From contig JAFZRY010000005.1 of NCBI GenBank assembly GCA_017619615.1, forward strand, positions 1 through 64,000: a DNA stretch of 64,000 nucleotides. Reading direction: 5' to 3'. The notes beneath the pieces are model-generated. The model had not been told where the DNA came from. It did not search any database and was given only the letters and a program-made list of their open reading frames with translations. Below, in pieces: positions 50,538 to 59,442 of this stretch (its first letter is position 1; each line of letters starts with the position of its first letter). A program made the translations under genes and the position numbers. The stretch comes from Lachnospiraceae bacterium (GTDB taxonomy: Bacteria > Bacillota > Clostridia > Lachnospirales > Lachnospiraceae).

Positions 50538-51821
50538 ATGGCGCTGACGGTCATCCTGCTCTTTTGCGGAGGTCTGATCCTCTGCCTGGCGCTGGGACAG
50601 TCCGTCTTATATGCTCTCGCCTTCGGATTCCTGCTTTTCTGCCTTTACGGGCGGAGGAAAGGGATCCCCTGGCGGGAGCTTTTTCGTTTGGCGGGAAACG
50701 GTATTTGGCGGGTGCGGAACATCCTGATCTCCTTCGTGCTGATCGGGATGCTGACCGCGGTGTGGCGGGCCGGCGGGACGATCCCGGCCGTGATCACGTA
50801 CGCCTCGGCGCTGATCAGCCCGAAGGTCTTCCTGCTGATGACGTTTCTGCTGAACAGCCTGGTCTCCGTGCTGACGGGCTCTGCGTTCGGGACGGCGGCG
50901 ACGATCGGCGTGATCTGCTCCGCGATGGCGGCGCCGCTGGGCATCCCGCTCTGGCTGGTGGGCGGCGCGGTGCTGTCCGGCGTGTTCGTCGGCGACCGCT
51001 GCAGCCCGGTGTCCACCAGCGCGCTGCTGGTGGCGGAACTGACGGGGACGAACCTGTTTGAGAATATCCGGCGGATGCTGCGGTCGGCGCTGGTGCCTTT
51101 CCTGGCCGCGTGCGCGGCGTACGCGGCGGCCGGTTTCCTGCTGCCCGGGAACGGCCCGGCGGCGGATATCAGGGGGCTGTTCACCGGAGAGTTCCGGATC
51201 TCGCCGCTGGCGCTTATCCCGGCCGGGGTGATCGTGCTGCTGTCACTGCTGAAGGTGGACGTGAAATGGACGCTGTCCGCGGGCGTGATCAGCGCCGTCC
51301 CGCTGTGCCTGCTGCTGCAGAAAACGGAGGTCTCCGCCCTGCTGCGGATGCTCTGGTCCGGCTACCGGGCCGCGGATCCCGTGCTGGCGGGGATGCTGGA
51401 CGGCGGCGGGATCACGTCCATGCTCGGCACTGCCGGGATCGTCCTGATCTCGGCGGCGTACTCGGACATCCTCCGGCGTACGGGCCTGCTGGACGGTACC
51501 GTGGGTCTGGTGGAACGGCTGGCCTCCCGGACCGGCCGCTATCCGGCCATGCTGCTCACCTCCTTTGTGACCGCCATGATCGCCTGCAGCCAGACCCTGG
51601 CCGTCATGCTGACCAACCAGCTCTGCGCCGGCCTGAAAGACAGCAAAGAAGCGTTCGCCCTGGACATGGAGGACAGCGTGATCATCGCCGCCCCCCTCGT
51701 TCCCTGGTGCATCGCCGGCAGCGTGCCCCTGACGACGGTCGGCGCGCCGCTCACCGGCATCCTCGCCGCCTGCTATCTCTATTTTCTGATCCTCTGGCGC
51801 CTGCTGCGGTCCCGGAAATGA
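50538..51821 (+). CDS. nhaC: NhaC-type Na+/H+ antiporter
   Basis: 427 residues with ten or more membrane helices. Typical NhaC features are a helix with LTGSAFGTAATIGVI and the following LSGVFVGDRCSPVSTSALLVAEL motif. Expected to exchange sodium, or an organic acid, for protons; NhaC relatives also move malate/lactate, so the exact exchange is uncertain. Close spacing to gap suggests read-through from its promoter. Ends at a repeat plus a bidirectional terminator. Confidence 0.85.
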   Translation: MALTVILLFCGGLILCLALGQSVLYALAFGFLLFCLYGRRKGIPWRELFRLAGNGIWRVRNILISFVLIGMLTAVWRAGGTIPAVITYASALISPKVFLLMTFLLNSLVSVLTGSAFGTAATIGVICSAMAAPLGIPLWLVGGAVLSGVFVGDRCSPVSTSALLVAELTGTNLFENIRRMLRSALVPFLAACAAYAAAGFLLPGNGPAADIRGLFTGEFRISPLALIPAGVIVLLSLLKVDVKWTLSAGVISAVPLCLLLQKTEVSALLRMLWSGYRAADPVLAGMLDGGGITSMLGTAGIVLISAAYSDILRRTGLLDGTVGLVERLASRTGRYPAMLLTSFVTAMIACSQTLAVMLTNQLCAGLKDSKEAFALDMEDSVIIAAPLVPWCIAGSVPLTTVGAPLTGILAACYLYFLILWRLLRSRK

Positions 51822-51838
51822 CGGGACAGGGGGAAACA

Positions 51839-51865
51839 TGACAGGGGGACGGTTCCTTTGTCAGA
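51839..51865. repeat. Family A repeat, TGACA-flanked subtype
   Basis: TGACA...TGTCAGA around the GGGGGACGGTTCC core, 17 bases after the antiporter stop. Confidence 0.8.
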
Positions 51866-51882
51866 AATGCGGCAATCAAAAA

Positions 51883-51909
51883 CGGAAGCCCGATCAGGCT
51901 TCCGTTATT
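51883..51909. terminator. Bidirectional terminator between nhaC and degV
   Basis: CGGAAGCC and GGCTTCCG with a six-base loop. TTATTTCTT follows on the plus strand and TTTTTGATT on the minus strand. Confidence 0.85.
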
Positions 51910-51923
51910 TCTTCCGGTCAATT

Positions 51924-52769
51924 TTACTCTTCGATGAACAGCACGCCCAGCGTTCCCGGCCCGCAGTGGGTGGAGACGGTGCAGCCGGCCAGCGTGTGGT
52001 GGATCTCGCGGCAGCCGGACTTCTGCAGCACCAGCTGCTCCAGGTCTTCGATCACGGCCGGGTCGACTTCGCCGGATTCGGTGATGAAGATGTGGCCGGG
52101 GCGGATCTTTTTGTCATCCAGCATTTCATTGATGTACTGGCGGTAGACGGTCTCGATCTTGCCGCGGTACTTTTTGAACACCTCCAGTTTGCCGTCCCGC
52201 ATGCGCAGGGCCGGTTTCAGGTGCAGGATATTGGCGCCCAGCGCGGCGACGCCGGAGCAGCGGCCGCCCTTCCACATGAAGGTGAGCGTGTCCAGCACGA
52301 AACTGGTGGAGACTTTGTCCGTCAGGCTGCGCAGGTGCTCCGCGATTTCTGCGGCGCCCATGCCCCGGTCGCGGCATTCCGCGGCTTCGATGGCCAGCAG
52401 GCCGCCGCCGGTGGAGAGCATGCGGCTGTCCACTACGTGGATGCCGGGCAGGCGATGGGCCGCCAGGCACGCGGTATTATAGGAACTGGAAAGCTCGGAA
52501 CTGATGTCGATATGCACGACTTCCAGGCCTTGATCAGTGAAAGCCTTGAAAAAGTCATGGAATTCGGCTTCGCCCGGCGCCGCCGTCTGCGGCAGCGTGC
52601 CGTCCGCGCGGTAGCGCGCGTACATCTCCAGGGGCGTGAAGCCCCGGCCGTCCAGGAAGGTCTCGCCGCCCAGAATGATGGTCAGCGGGATGATATGGAT
52701 CTGAAAGCGCCGGATCAGCTCCGCGGAAAGGTCCACCGTGCTGTCGGCTGTGATCACAACATTTGCCAT
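51924..52769 (-). CDS. DegV family fatty-acid-binding protein
   Basis: 281 residues. The DegV fold is shown by ITADSTVDLSAELI at the start, a central SSELSSSYNTACLAA block and the family's DTLTFMWKGGRCSG. Family members bind fatty acids and some deliver them to the FakA kinase for phospholipid synthesis; no fakA is in the window. I start at ATG 52769 behind AAAGGA; a longer frame to 52850 would translate the leader hairpin. Confidence 0.92.
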   Translation of the reverse strand: MANVVITADSTVDLSAELIRRFQIHIIPLTIILGGETFLDGRGFTPLEMYARYRADGTLPQTAAPGEAEFHDFFKAFTDQGLEVVHIDISSELSSSYNTACLAAHRLPGIHVVDSRMLSTGGGLLAIEAAECRDRGMGAAEIAEHLRSLTDKVSTSFVLDTLTFMWKGGRCSGVAALGANILHLKPALRMRDGKLEVFKKYRGKIETVYRQYINEMLDDKKIRPGHIFITESGEVDPAVIEDLEQLVLQKSGCREIHHTLAGCTVSTHCGPGTLGVLFIEE

Positions 52770-52787
52770 GTCCGTTTCCTTTCGTTT

Positions 52788-52815
52788 CCGTATGAACCGT
52801 TTGCGGCTCATACGG
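52788..52815 (-). promoter_or_regulatory. 12-bp leader hairpin of the degV gene
   Basis: CCGTATGAGCCG and CGGTTCATACGG pair with one G-T wobble around CAAA. The hairpin starts at about the predicted transcript start and ends just before the ribosome site. Confidence 0.6.
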
Positions 52816-52821
52816 AAAAGC

Positions 52822-52850
52822 ATTATACAGGACAGTGTCGTTTTTGGCAA
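52822..52850 (-). promoter_or_regulatory. Promoter of the degV gene
   Basis: On the minus strand TTGCCA (52845-52850), 17 bases and TATAAT (52822-52827). Confidence 0.78.
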
Positions 52851-52875
52851 GGATAATTTGCGGCGGCAGCGGGAA

Positions 52876-52914
52876 ATGAGGCCGGTTGGGAACTGTCCCC
52901 TTTCGGCGCGGCCG
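52876..52914. repeat. Diverged family A repeat
   Basis: ATGAGGCCGGTTGGGAACTG followed by TCCCC keeps the order of the family but with several changes in the core. Confidence 0.5.
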
Positions 52915-53022
52915 CCCAGGACCTGTCCGCAAACATCCCGGGTTTTGCATAAATTTTTCTCCCCGCTTCCCGGTTCTCGTGCTATACTGAATAAAACATT
53001 GACATAAGGAAGGTGGAATCAT

Positions 53023-53526
53023 ATGACGCAAAAGAATGTGAGCCTGACCCAGATGGTGATCGTAGCGGCCGTCGGCCTGCTCCTGGTCATCAAACCCGGC
53101 TTTGCCGTGCGGACCGTGCTGATCGTGCTGGCGGCGATGCTGCTGCTGAACGGCCTGATCGAGGTGCTGACCTGCCTCAGCGAGAAAGCAGAGCGGGACA
53201 TGGTGAAACTGCTCGGCGGGATCGTCATGATGCTGCTCGGGGTGCTCGCCCTCCTGAAACTGCGGTGGGCGGAGGATTTCTTCCCCATCCTTTGCGGGAT
53301 CGGTTTTGCGCTGGGCGGGCTGAACGCGCTGCTGTCGGCCTGGCGTATGAGACGGGACCGGACGGGCTATTTCCAGATCCCGCTGGTTTTCGGTGTGATC
53401 CTGATCATCCTGGCCGTCGTCCTGTGGGCCGACCCCTTCGGGGCCGCGGTGAGCCTGACCCGCATCGTGGGCTGGTTCCTGGTGTTTACCGGCGCCTGCG
53501 GCATCGTGATGGCCCTGTCGAAATAA
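53023..53526 (+). CDS. HdeD/DUF308-type membrane protein
   Basis: 167 residues, five or six membrane helices arranged as the repeated hairpins of the DUF308/HdeD family, with little outside the membrane. HdeD is linked to acid resistance in enterobacteria; its clostridial relatives are uncharacterised. AAGGAGG-like AAGGAAGG stands before the ATG, and an extended -10 (TGCTATACT, 52980-52988) lies about 35 bases upstream. Confidence 0.78.
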   Translation: MTQKNVSLTQMVIVAAVGLLLVIKPGFAVRTVLIVLAAMLLLNGLIEVLTCLSEKAERDMVKLLGGIVMMLLGVLALLKLRWAEDFFPILCGIGFALGGLNALLSAWRMRRDRTGYFQIPLVFGVILIILAVVLWADPFGAAVSLTRIVGWFLVFTGACGIVMALSK

Positions 53527-53581
53527 GGCGTCCGGAAGATAAAAACCGAAGCAAAAACCGCCCCGGCCCGGTGAAATCGGA

Positions 53582-53611
53582 TTGACAAAAAAGCCGGATC
53601 CTTTATATAAT
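53582..53611 (+). promoter_or_regulatory. Promoter of the caspase-like gene
   Basis: TTGACA (53582-53587), 18 bases and TATAAT (53606-53611). The leader carries a perfect 8-bp stem (GCCGCGGA/TCCGCGGC, 53636-53661) followed by AGGTATTTT, so it could be regulated at the RNA level. Confidence 0.85.
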
Positions 53612-53697
53612 AAATAATTGGTTAAAGAGCGCACAGCCGCGGAAAATCTTGCATCCGCGGCAGGTATTTTACGGTTGCGACAATGGAAGGAGCAAAA

Positions 53698-56373
53698 ATG
53701 AAGAAACGGTTCTTGTGCATCCTGCTGGCAGTTTTGATGGTGCTGACAGGACTCCATGCCCCGGAGGTTCAGGCGGCGGAAGATGACGCTGTATCCAATG
53801 CGAACATCAGCATCAACAGCACCAATTTCCCGGATGAAGCTTTCCGAAACTGGATCATCCAAAACCTGGATGTAAGCGGCAGCGCCAGCAGCGGGTACTA
53901 CCTGACCCAGGCGAAAGCCGACGCGGTGACCAACCTCTCGCTTACGGGCGTCGGGATCACCAACCCGAAAGGCGTCGAGAAATTCGTCAACCTCGAAAGG
54001 CTGGTTCTCTGGAACAACTCCGTGACGACGCTGGACGTGACGAAGAACACCAAACTGACTTATCTGGATCTGGACAACAACCAGCTGACCAAACTGGATC
54101 TCAGCAAGAACGTCAACCTGCAGACCCTGTACCTGTCCGGCAACCATCTGGCCTATCTGCGTCTGGCCAACAACAAGTATCTGACCAGCCTGAGCAGCGG
54201 CAGCACCCAGAGCATCAGCAATAAGGTCGGCGCGAAGGTCGGCACCACCTACTGCTTCGACCTGTCGACCCTTATCCCGGTCAGCAATCTGAAGTACGTG
54301 ACGATGAACGGCGGCCATACGCTGAACAAGAGCACGGGCAAAGTGACGCTGACAGGCGAAGTGAGTTCTTTCTCTTATACGTTCAACACCGGCAACTCCG
54401 ACGTGGGATCGATCACTGTCAACGTCGGCATTGACAGCTATACCACCGTCAGCAAGCCGAAGATCACCACCCAGCCCGCTTCCAAGACCGTTTCTGTGGA
54501 TGAGACCGCTTCCTTTACGGTGAAGGCAAGCGGCGGGACCGACGCCAGCCCGCTGAAATACCAGTGGCAGTACAAGACCCCTTCCGGTGAATGGACGAAC
54601 TGCAGCAGCAAGACCACCGGTTACAACAAGGCGACCCTGAAGGTCGTGGGGACGTCCGCCCGGAACGGCTACCAGTACCGCTGCATCATCAAGAACGTGG
54701 CGGGCAGCGTCACTTCGACCGCTGTCAAACTGACCGTGAGCCTGAAACCGAAGATCACGTCCCAGCCTTCCGGTGTGGACGCCGCGCTGAACGAGACCGT
54801 GTCCTTCACGGTGAAAGCCACCGGCAACGATCTGAAATATCAGTGGCAGTACCGGAAATCCTCTTCCGGGAGCTGGACGAATTGCACCAGCAAGACCACC
54901 GGCTACAACAAGGCGACCCTGAAAGTCGTAGCGACTGCGGCCCGGAGCGGCTATCAGTACCGCTGCCGTGTGAAGAACTCCTACGGCACGGTCTACTCCA
55001 AGGCTGCCACCCTGACGGCGGGCAAGCCCATCATCAAAACGCAGCCTGCCAACGTGACGGCCGCCAAGGGCTCCACGGCCGAAATCTCCGTCACGGTAAA
55101 AGGCGGTGGCCTGAAGTTCCAGTGGTATTACCGCACCTCCGCCAGCGGCACCTGGAAAAAGGTGAGCACTTCCAACGCCTCGACCTACCAGATGATCACC
55201 TCTGTCCTGCAGGTCCCGGTGACCAAGACGGTCCACGGCTACCAGTACCGCTGCGTCATTACCAACAAGTACGGGAAAGCCACCTCCAAGGCGGCCACCC
55301 TGCTGGTCAAGAACGGCCCCGTGATCACGAAGCAGCCGGCCGCCAAGACTGCGTACGACGGCGACACGGTCAGCTTCACGGTAACGGTCACGGGCACCAG
55401 CCCGAAATACCAGTGGCAGTATAAGACCCCGTCGGGCAGCTGGACGAACTGCACCAGCAAGACCACCGGCTACAGATCCAAGACCCTGAAAGTCAAGGCG
55501 ACCGAAGCCCGGGACGGCTACCAGTACCGCTGCGTGATCTCCAACGACTATGGCAAGGTGACCTCCAAGGCCGTCAAACTGACGGTCAAACCGGCCACCA
55601 CCGCTTACCGGGCACTGCTGATCGGCGAATCCGGCTTCGGCGACGGTACCCGCAACCAGTGTGATGCGGACCATATGGCCGCCATGCTGGCCAGCATCAA
55701 GGGCCCGAACGGACGGAACTATACGTCCACCACGATGTACAACCTGGATGCGGAAGAAGTCCGGGCTGCCATCCAGTCGACCTTTGCCGCCACCAAGGAT
55801 TTCGACGTATCTCTCTTCTTCATCGCGACCCACGGCAACAGCGACGGGGACGGCGAACTGCTGATGGACGATTACGGAACGCTTGACTTTGGAACGCTCG
55901 CGGACTGGCTGAACCAGTACATCAAGGGCAAAGTGATCGTGGTCATCGAATCCTGCGGCTCCGGTTCCGCGATCTATGAGGGCAACTCGGCGGATGCGAA
56001 GGCGGCTGATGAGCTCCTGGTGCAGAAGGCCATCGAGGCCTTTGCCAGGGTCGACGAAGCCGAGATGGAGAACGCCGGTGTGGGCGCCATGCGTCAGAGC
56101 AAGTTCTACGTGCTGGCGGCTTCCGCGCACCATCAGATGAGCTGGGGCCATGAGGGCGGTTCCGGTTCCGGCAACTACTTCACTGACTGGCTGATCGAAG
56201 GTATCGGCAGCTCCGGCCATATGCCCGCGGACACCAACAATGACAATTATGTGACGCTTAATGAACTGTATACGTACATTTCTCAGTACGATACGGTCAC
56301 GTTCCAGGGCAGCTACACCCAGCAGGTGCAGGTGTACCCGACGAATTCGTCCTACAAACTCTTCAAGAGATGA
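53698..56373 (+). CDS. Secreted LRR-Ig-caspase-like protein
   Basis: 891 residues. A cleavable signal peptide ends near VQAAE. Then a leucine-rich-repeat stretch (about 80-165; LERLVLWNNSVTTLDVTKN and similar), four Ig-like domains of about 90 residues each (about 255-630) with recurring KYQWQYKTPSG, WTNC, TTGYN and GYQYRC blocks, and a C-terminal caspase-like domain (about 636-891). That domain has the catalytic pair FFIATHGNSDG (His712) and VVIESCGSGS (Cys753). There is no LPxTG sorting signal, so it is either released or held non-covalently. Start at ATG 53698, seven bases after AAGGAG. Target unknown. Confidence 0.82.
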   Translation: MKKRFLCILLAVLMVLTGLHAPEVQAAEDDAVSNANISINSTNFPDEAFRNWIIQNLDVSGSASSGYYLTQAKADAVTNLSLTGVGITNPKGVEKFVNLERLVLWNNSVTTLDVTKNTKLTYLDLDNNQLTKLDLSKNVNLQTLYLSGNHLAYLRLANNKYLTSLSSGSTQSISNKVGAKVGTTYCFDLSTLIPVSNLKYVTMNGGHTLNKSTGKVTLTGEVSSFSYTFNTGNSDVGSITVNVGIDSYTTVSKPKITTQPASKTVSVDETASFTVKASGGTDASPLKYQWQYKTPSGEWTNCSSKTTGYNKATLKVVGTSARNGYQYRCIIKNVAGSVTSTAVKLTVSLKPKITSQPSGVDAALNETVSFTVKATGNDLKYQWQYRKSSSGSWTNCTSKTTGYNKATLKVVATAARSGYQYRCRVKNSYGTVYSKAATLTAGKPIIKTQPANVTAAKGSTAEISVTVKGGGLKFQWYYRTSASGTWKKVSTSNASTYQMITSVLQVPVTKTVHGYQYRCVITNKYGKATSKAATLLVKNGPVITKQPAAKTAYDGDTVSFTVTVTGTSPKYQWQYKTPSGSWTNCTSKTTGYRSKTLKVKATEARDGYQYRCVISNDYGKVTSKAVKLTVKPATTAYRALLIGESGFGDGTRNQCDADHMAAMLASIKGPNGRNYTSTTMYNLDAEEVRAAIQSTFAATKDFDVSLFFIATHGNSDGDGELLMDDYGTLDFGTLADWLNQYIKGKVIVVIESCGSGSAIYEGNSADAKAADELLVQKAIEAFARVDEAEMENAGVGAMRQSKFYVLAASAHHQMSWGHEGGSGSGNYFTDWLIEGIGSSGHMPADTNNDNYVTLNELYTYISQYDTVTFQGSYTQQVQVYPTNSSYKLFKR

Positions 56374-56400
56374 TTTCTGCTGAATCCGGTCATCCGGATG

Positions 56401-56437
56401 CGGCCCGTGCCCGGTCCAATCCCGCACGGGCCGTTTT
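56401..56437 (+). terminator. Terminator of the caspase-like gene
   Basis: CGGCCCGTGC and GCACGGGCCG form a perfect 10-bp stem followed by TTTTC. Confidence 0.9.
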
Positions 56438-56470
56438 CGGTAAAAGGGGATATGACAGGAAGGAGAAGAT

Positions 56471-57253
56471 ATGAGTGTAAAGAATGAAGCAAAAGGCATC
56501 GGCTTCGCGGTCCTGCGGATCGGCCTGGTATTCGCGGCGATCGCGCTGATCGCCGTGCTGGTCCTGGGCTTCCGCTCGCACAGCAGCCGCTATACCAAAG
56601 ACGTCGAGTATACGGACATGGATCCGATGATGGCAAACGACGAGACGCTGCCCGAGGGAGAGTTCGGGAAAGTCACGGTCCGCTGGATCCTCGGGAGCTA
56701 TGCTTCGGAGGAGAAAAGCCTCAGCGTGCTGGGAATCCCCTTCAAATCCGGCGAGTATCAGTATTATCTGGTGATCACGCCGGACCTGTCCCTGATCACG
56801 ATCCGGACCAGCGACAAGGACGAGATCGCGCAGCTGGAAGCGCTGGCGGATCAGTACGGCAGCGCGCGGACTCAGAAGCAGGTGGAAGCCATCCCGGGTT
56901 ATGAGGCGAAGGGAAAGATCGAAAAGATCAAGGAAAAGGAACTGAAGCAGTATTACGACGAGACGCTGGACGAGATCGGCTTCAACGCGCGCAGCGGCAT
57001 GAAAAAGTCCGACCTGCTGATCGATTCCTCCGCCATCCCGGGCCGGAACGTCCTGCTCTTCGTGGTGCTCCCGATTGCCGGTCTGGTCATCCTGGCCATC
57101 GTCGGCATCGCGCTGGGGAAGCGCCGGAAACAGGCGGCGGCCGCAGCTCAGGCGGCGGTTCCGGAAGGAGTTCCGCAAGGAGTACCGGCCGAGCCCGGCC
57201 TGTCTCCGGAGGAGGAGATCCCCGAAGAATACCGGAGCGGCATCGATCTGTGA
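56471..57253 (+). CDS. Two-helix membrane protein of unknown function
   Basis: 260 residues. One membrane helix near the N-terminus (about 12-34), an extracytoplasmic domain of about 150 residues with no recognisable motif, a second helix (about 196-218) and a short Ala/Pro/Glu-rich cytoplasmic tail. AGGAAGGAG precedes the ATG. I do not recognise the family. It stands alone between the terminator of the caspase-like gene and gdhA. Confidence 0.7.
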   Translation: MSVKNEAKGIGFAVLRIGLVFAAIALIAVLVLGFRSHSSRYTKDVEYTDMDPMMANDETLPEGEFGKVTVRWILGSYASEEKSLSVLGIPFKSGEYQYYLVITPDLSLITIRTSDKDEIAQLEALADQYGSARTQKQVEAIPGYEAKGKIEKIKEKELKQYYDETLDEIGFNARSGMKKSDLLIDSSAIPGRNVLLFVVLPIAGLVILAIVGIALGKRRKQAAAAAQAAVPEGVPQGVPAEPGLSPEEEIPEEYRSGIDL

Positions 57254-57326
57254 CGCCCGATAAAGGAAAAAGAATACCGCGCTTTGAAAAATAAAAAATA
57301 AATATGGAAATCTTGCCTTTCCGATA

Positions 57327-57356
57327 GTGACAAACGGGGTCTTTCTGTGGTATTCT
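57327..57356 (+). promoter_or_regulatory. Promoter of gdhA
   Basis: GTGACA (57327-57332), 18 bases and TATTCT (57351-57356), with GAGGAGGAAA before the start codon. Confidence 0.6.
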
Positions 57357-57411
57357 TACAGTACCTGAAAGGCAACGACCAATAAAATATTTTTTGAGGA
57401 GGAAATTTGCC

Positions 57412-58767
57412 ATGTCCTATGTAGATGAAGTGTTAGCCCAGGTTGAGGCCCGCGACGCGAATGAACCCCTGTTTTTACAGACCGTTCGTGAAGTGCTGAA
57501 CTCCCTGCGTCCCATGATCGAGCCCAACGAAGAGAAGTATCGCCGGATCGCTCTGCTGGAAAGACTGGTCGAGCCGGAAAAGACCGTGATCTTCCGCGTA
57601 CCGTGGGTCGATGACAAGGGTGTTGCGCATGTGAACCGCGGCTACCGCGTCCAGTTCAACAGCGCGATCGGCCCGTATAAGGGCGGCCTGCGTTTTGCGA
57701 AGAACGTGACCCTGGACACCATCAAGTTCCTGGCTTTCGAGCAGTGCTTCAAGAACTCCCTGACCACGCTGCCCATCGGCGGCGGCAAGGGCGGTTCCGA
57801 CTTCGACCCGATCGGCAAGTCCGATGACGAAGTCATGCGTTTCTGCCAGAGCTTCATGACCGAGCTGTACCGCTACATCGGCGCCAACACCGACAGCCCT
57901 GCCGGTGACATGGGCGTGGGTGCCCGCGAGATCGGTTTCCTGTACGGCCAGTACAAGCGGATCACCGGTAACTTCGAAGCGGCTGCCGTGACTGGCAAAG
58001 CCCCCGAATACGGCGGATCCCTGGGCCGTCCCACCGCGACCGGTTTCGGCGCTGTGTACTATGCGGAAGAGCTGATCAAGGCTCTGGGCCGTGACATCAA
58101 GGGCGCGACCATCGCCATCTCCGGTTTCGGCCAGGTTGCCTGGGGCGTTGCCATGAAGGCCACCCAGCTGGGCGCCAAGGTCGTGACCATCTCCGGTCCC
58201 GACGGATACGTATACGACAAGGAAGGCATGAACGACGAGAAGGTCGACTTCCTGCTGACCATGCGTGCCACCGACCCGATGCACTGCAAGCCTTATGCTG
58301 ACAAGTTCGGCGCCGAGTTCCATGAAGGCGAGAAGCCTTGGGGCAAAGTCAAGGCCGATTACTACATGCCTTGCGCCATGCAGAACGACGTCCGCATCGA
58401 GGATGCGAAGAGAATGCAGGAAGAAGGCACCTGCAACGTTCTGATCGAAGTCGCCAACATGCCCACTACTCAGGAAGCCATCGATTTCCTGCGTGAGAAC
58501 GGCTGGGTCGTTGCTCCTTCCAAGGCCGTCAACGCCGGCGGCGTGGCCGTGTCCGCCATGGAAATGGCTCAGGACGCTTCCAAGTACTACTGGACCGAAG
58601 CGGAAGTCGAAGAGAAGCTGCATGCCATCATGAAGGACATCTTCAACAGCTCCCTGAAGGCTGCCAACAAGTTCGGTCTGGACGGTGTGAACTGCCTGAT
58701 CGAAGGCGCCAACCTGGCTGCTGCCGACAAGATCGTGACCTCCATGGTCGCTCAGGGTATCGTGTAA
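57412..58767 (+). CDS. gdhA: Glutamate dehydrogenase (NADP-specific type)
   Basis: 451 residues, the length of hexameric bacterial enzymes. Blocks: RVQFNSAIGPYKGGLRFA, LTTLPIGGGKGGSDFDP with the catalytic lysine region, NTDSPAGDMGVG, the Rossmann loop ISGFGQVAWGVA and NAGGVAVSAMEMAQ. Interconverts 2-oxoglutarate plus ammonia and glutamate; the NADP preference is inferred from the subfamily. Start at ATG 57412 (MSYVDEVLAQVEA). Codon use is strongly biased. Monocistronic, ending in a strong terminator. Confidence 0.95.
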   Translation: MSYVDEVLAQVEARDANEPLFLQTVREVLNSLRPMIEPNEEKYRRIALLERLVEPEKTVIFRVPWVDDKGVAHVNRGYRVQFNSAIGPYKGGLRFAKNVTLDTIKFLAFEQCFKNSLTTLPIGGGKGGSDFDPIGKSDDEVMRFCQSFMTELYRYIGANTDSPAGDMGVGAREIGFLYGQYKRITGNFEAAAVTGKAPEYGGSLGRPTATGFGAVYYAEELIKALGRDIKGATIAISGFGQVAWGVAMKATQLGAKVVTISGPDGYVYDKEGMNDEKVDFLLTMRATDPMHCKPYADKFGAEFHEGEKPWGKVKADYYMPCAMQNDVRIEDAKRMQEEGTCNVLIEVANMPTTQEAIDFLRENGWVVAPSKAVNAGGVAVSAMEMAQDASKYYWTEAEVEEKLHAIMKDIFNSSLKAANKFGLDGVNCLIEGANLAAADKIVTSMVAQGIV

Positions 58768-58790
58768 TAATCCGATCCCCTGACCGCACG

Positions 58791-58815
58791 GGCGGGCCTT
58801 CGGGCCCGCCTTTTT
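58791..58815 (+). terminator. Terminator of gdhA
   Basis: GGCGGGCC-TTCG-GGCCCGCC tetraloop hairpin followed by TTTTT. Confidence 0.95.
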
Positions 58816-58863
58816 GTAACCGGGACTCGCTCTTTTCCGATAAGGAGAGTAAAGGAGCCTTGT

Positions 58864-59442
58864 ATGCCGAATGACTGCAGTCAAATCGATGAGAAGATCC
58901 TGGCCCTGTTCCGGGACCGCTCGGAAGATGCCATCCGGGAGACCGCGTGCTGCTACGGTGCCGCTTTGCGTGCCCTGGCGCCGAACCTGCTGGGCAGCCC
59001 CGAGGACGCGGAAGAGGTGGAAAACGACGTCTACCTCACCGCCTGGAAGCAGATCCCGCCGGACGAACCGCGGCCGCTGCTGCCCTATCTCCGCACCATC
59101 TGCCGCCGGCGCGCGCTGGACCGCCTGGACGAAAAGACCGCGCAGAAGCGGGGCGGCGGGCAGTCGGACCTGATCCTGGAAGAACTGGAAGAAAGCCTTC
59201 CGGCCGACGACGGCCGCGGTTGGGCTGCCCGCATAAGCCTGGAAGAAGCCCTGAGCGGCTTCCTGGACAGTCTGACCGCCAACGAGCGGAAGATCTTCCT
59301 GCAGCGCTACTGGTACTTCCTCTCTGTGAAGGAAGTGGCCGGGAAGAACGGCATCAAACCGGGCCATGCCAAGGTGACCCTGTACAGGCTCCGTCAGAAA
59401 CTGAAAAGCTACCTGGAAAAGGAGGATCTCTGGAATGGATAA
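58864..59442 (+). CDS. ECF-like RNA polymerase sigma factor
   Basis: 192 residues. Region 2 (about 25-90; SPEDAEEVENDVYLTAWKQI followed by the RTICRRRALDRLD helix) and region 4 (about 130-185; LTANERKIFLQRYWYFLSVK, EVAGKNGI and a YRLRQKLKSYL recognition helix). AAGGAG lies six bases before the ATG. Its stop overlaps the start of the next gene by eight bases, the classic sigma/anti-sigma coupling. Target genes are not identified. Confidence 0.87.
   Translation: MPNDCSQIDEKILALFRDRSEDAIRETACCYGAALRALAPNLLGSPEDAEEVENDVYLTAWKQIPPDEPRPLLPYLRTICRRRALDRLDEKTAQKRGGGQSDLILEELEESLPADDGRGWAARISLEEALSGFLDSLTANERKIFLQRYWYFLSVKEVAGKNGIKPGHAKVTLYRLRQKLKSYLEKEDLWNG

Noticed and set aside
52555..56499. Minus-strand frame of 1314 codons across degV, HdeD and the caspase-like gene
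   Set aside because: It runs opposite several genes with recognisable domains and through promoters and terminators. It is an effect of base composition.
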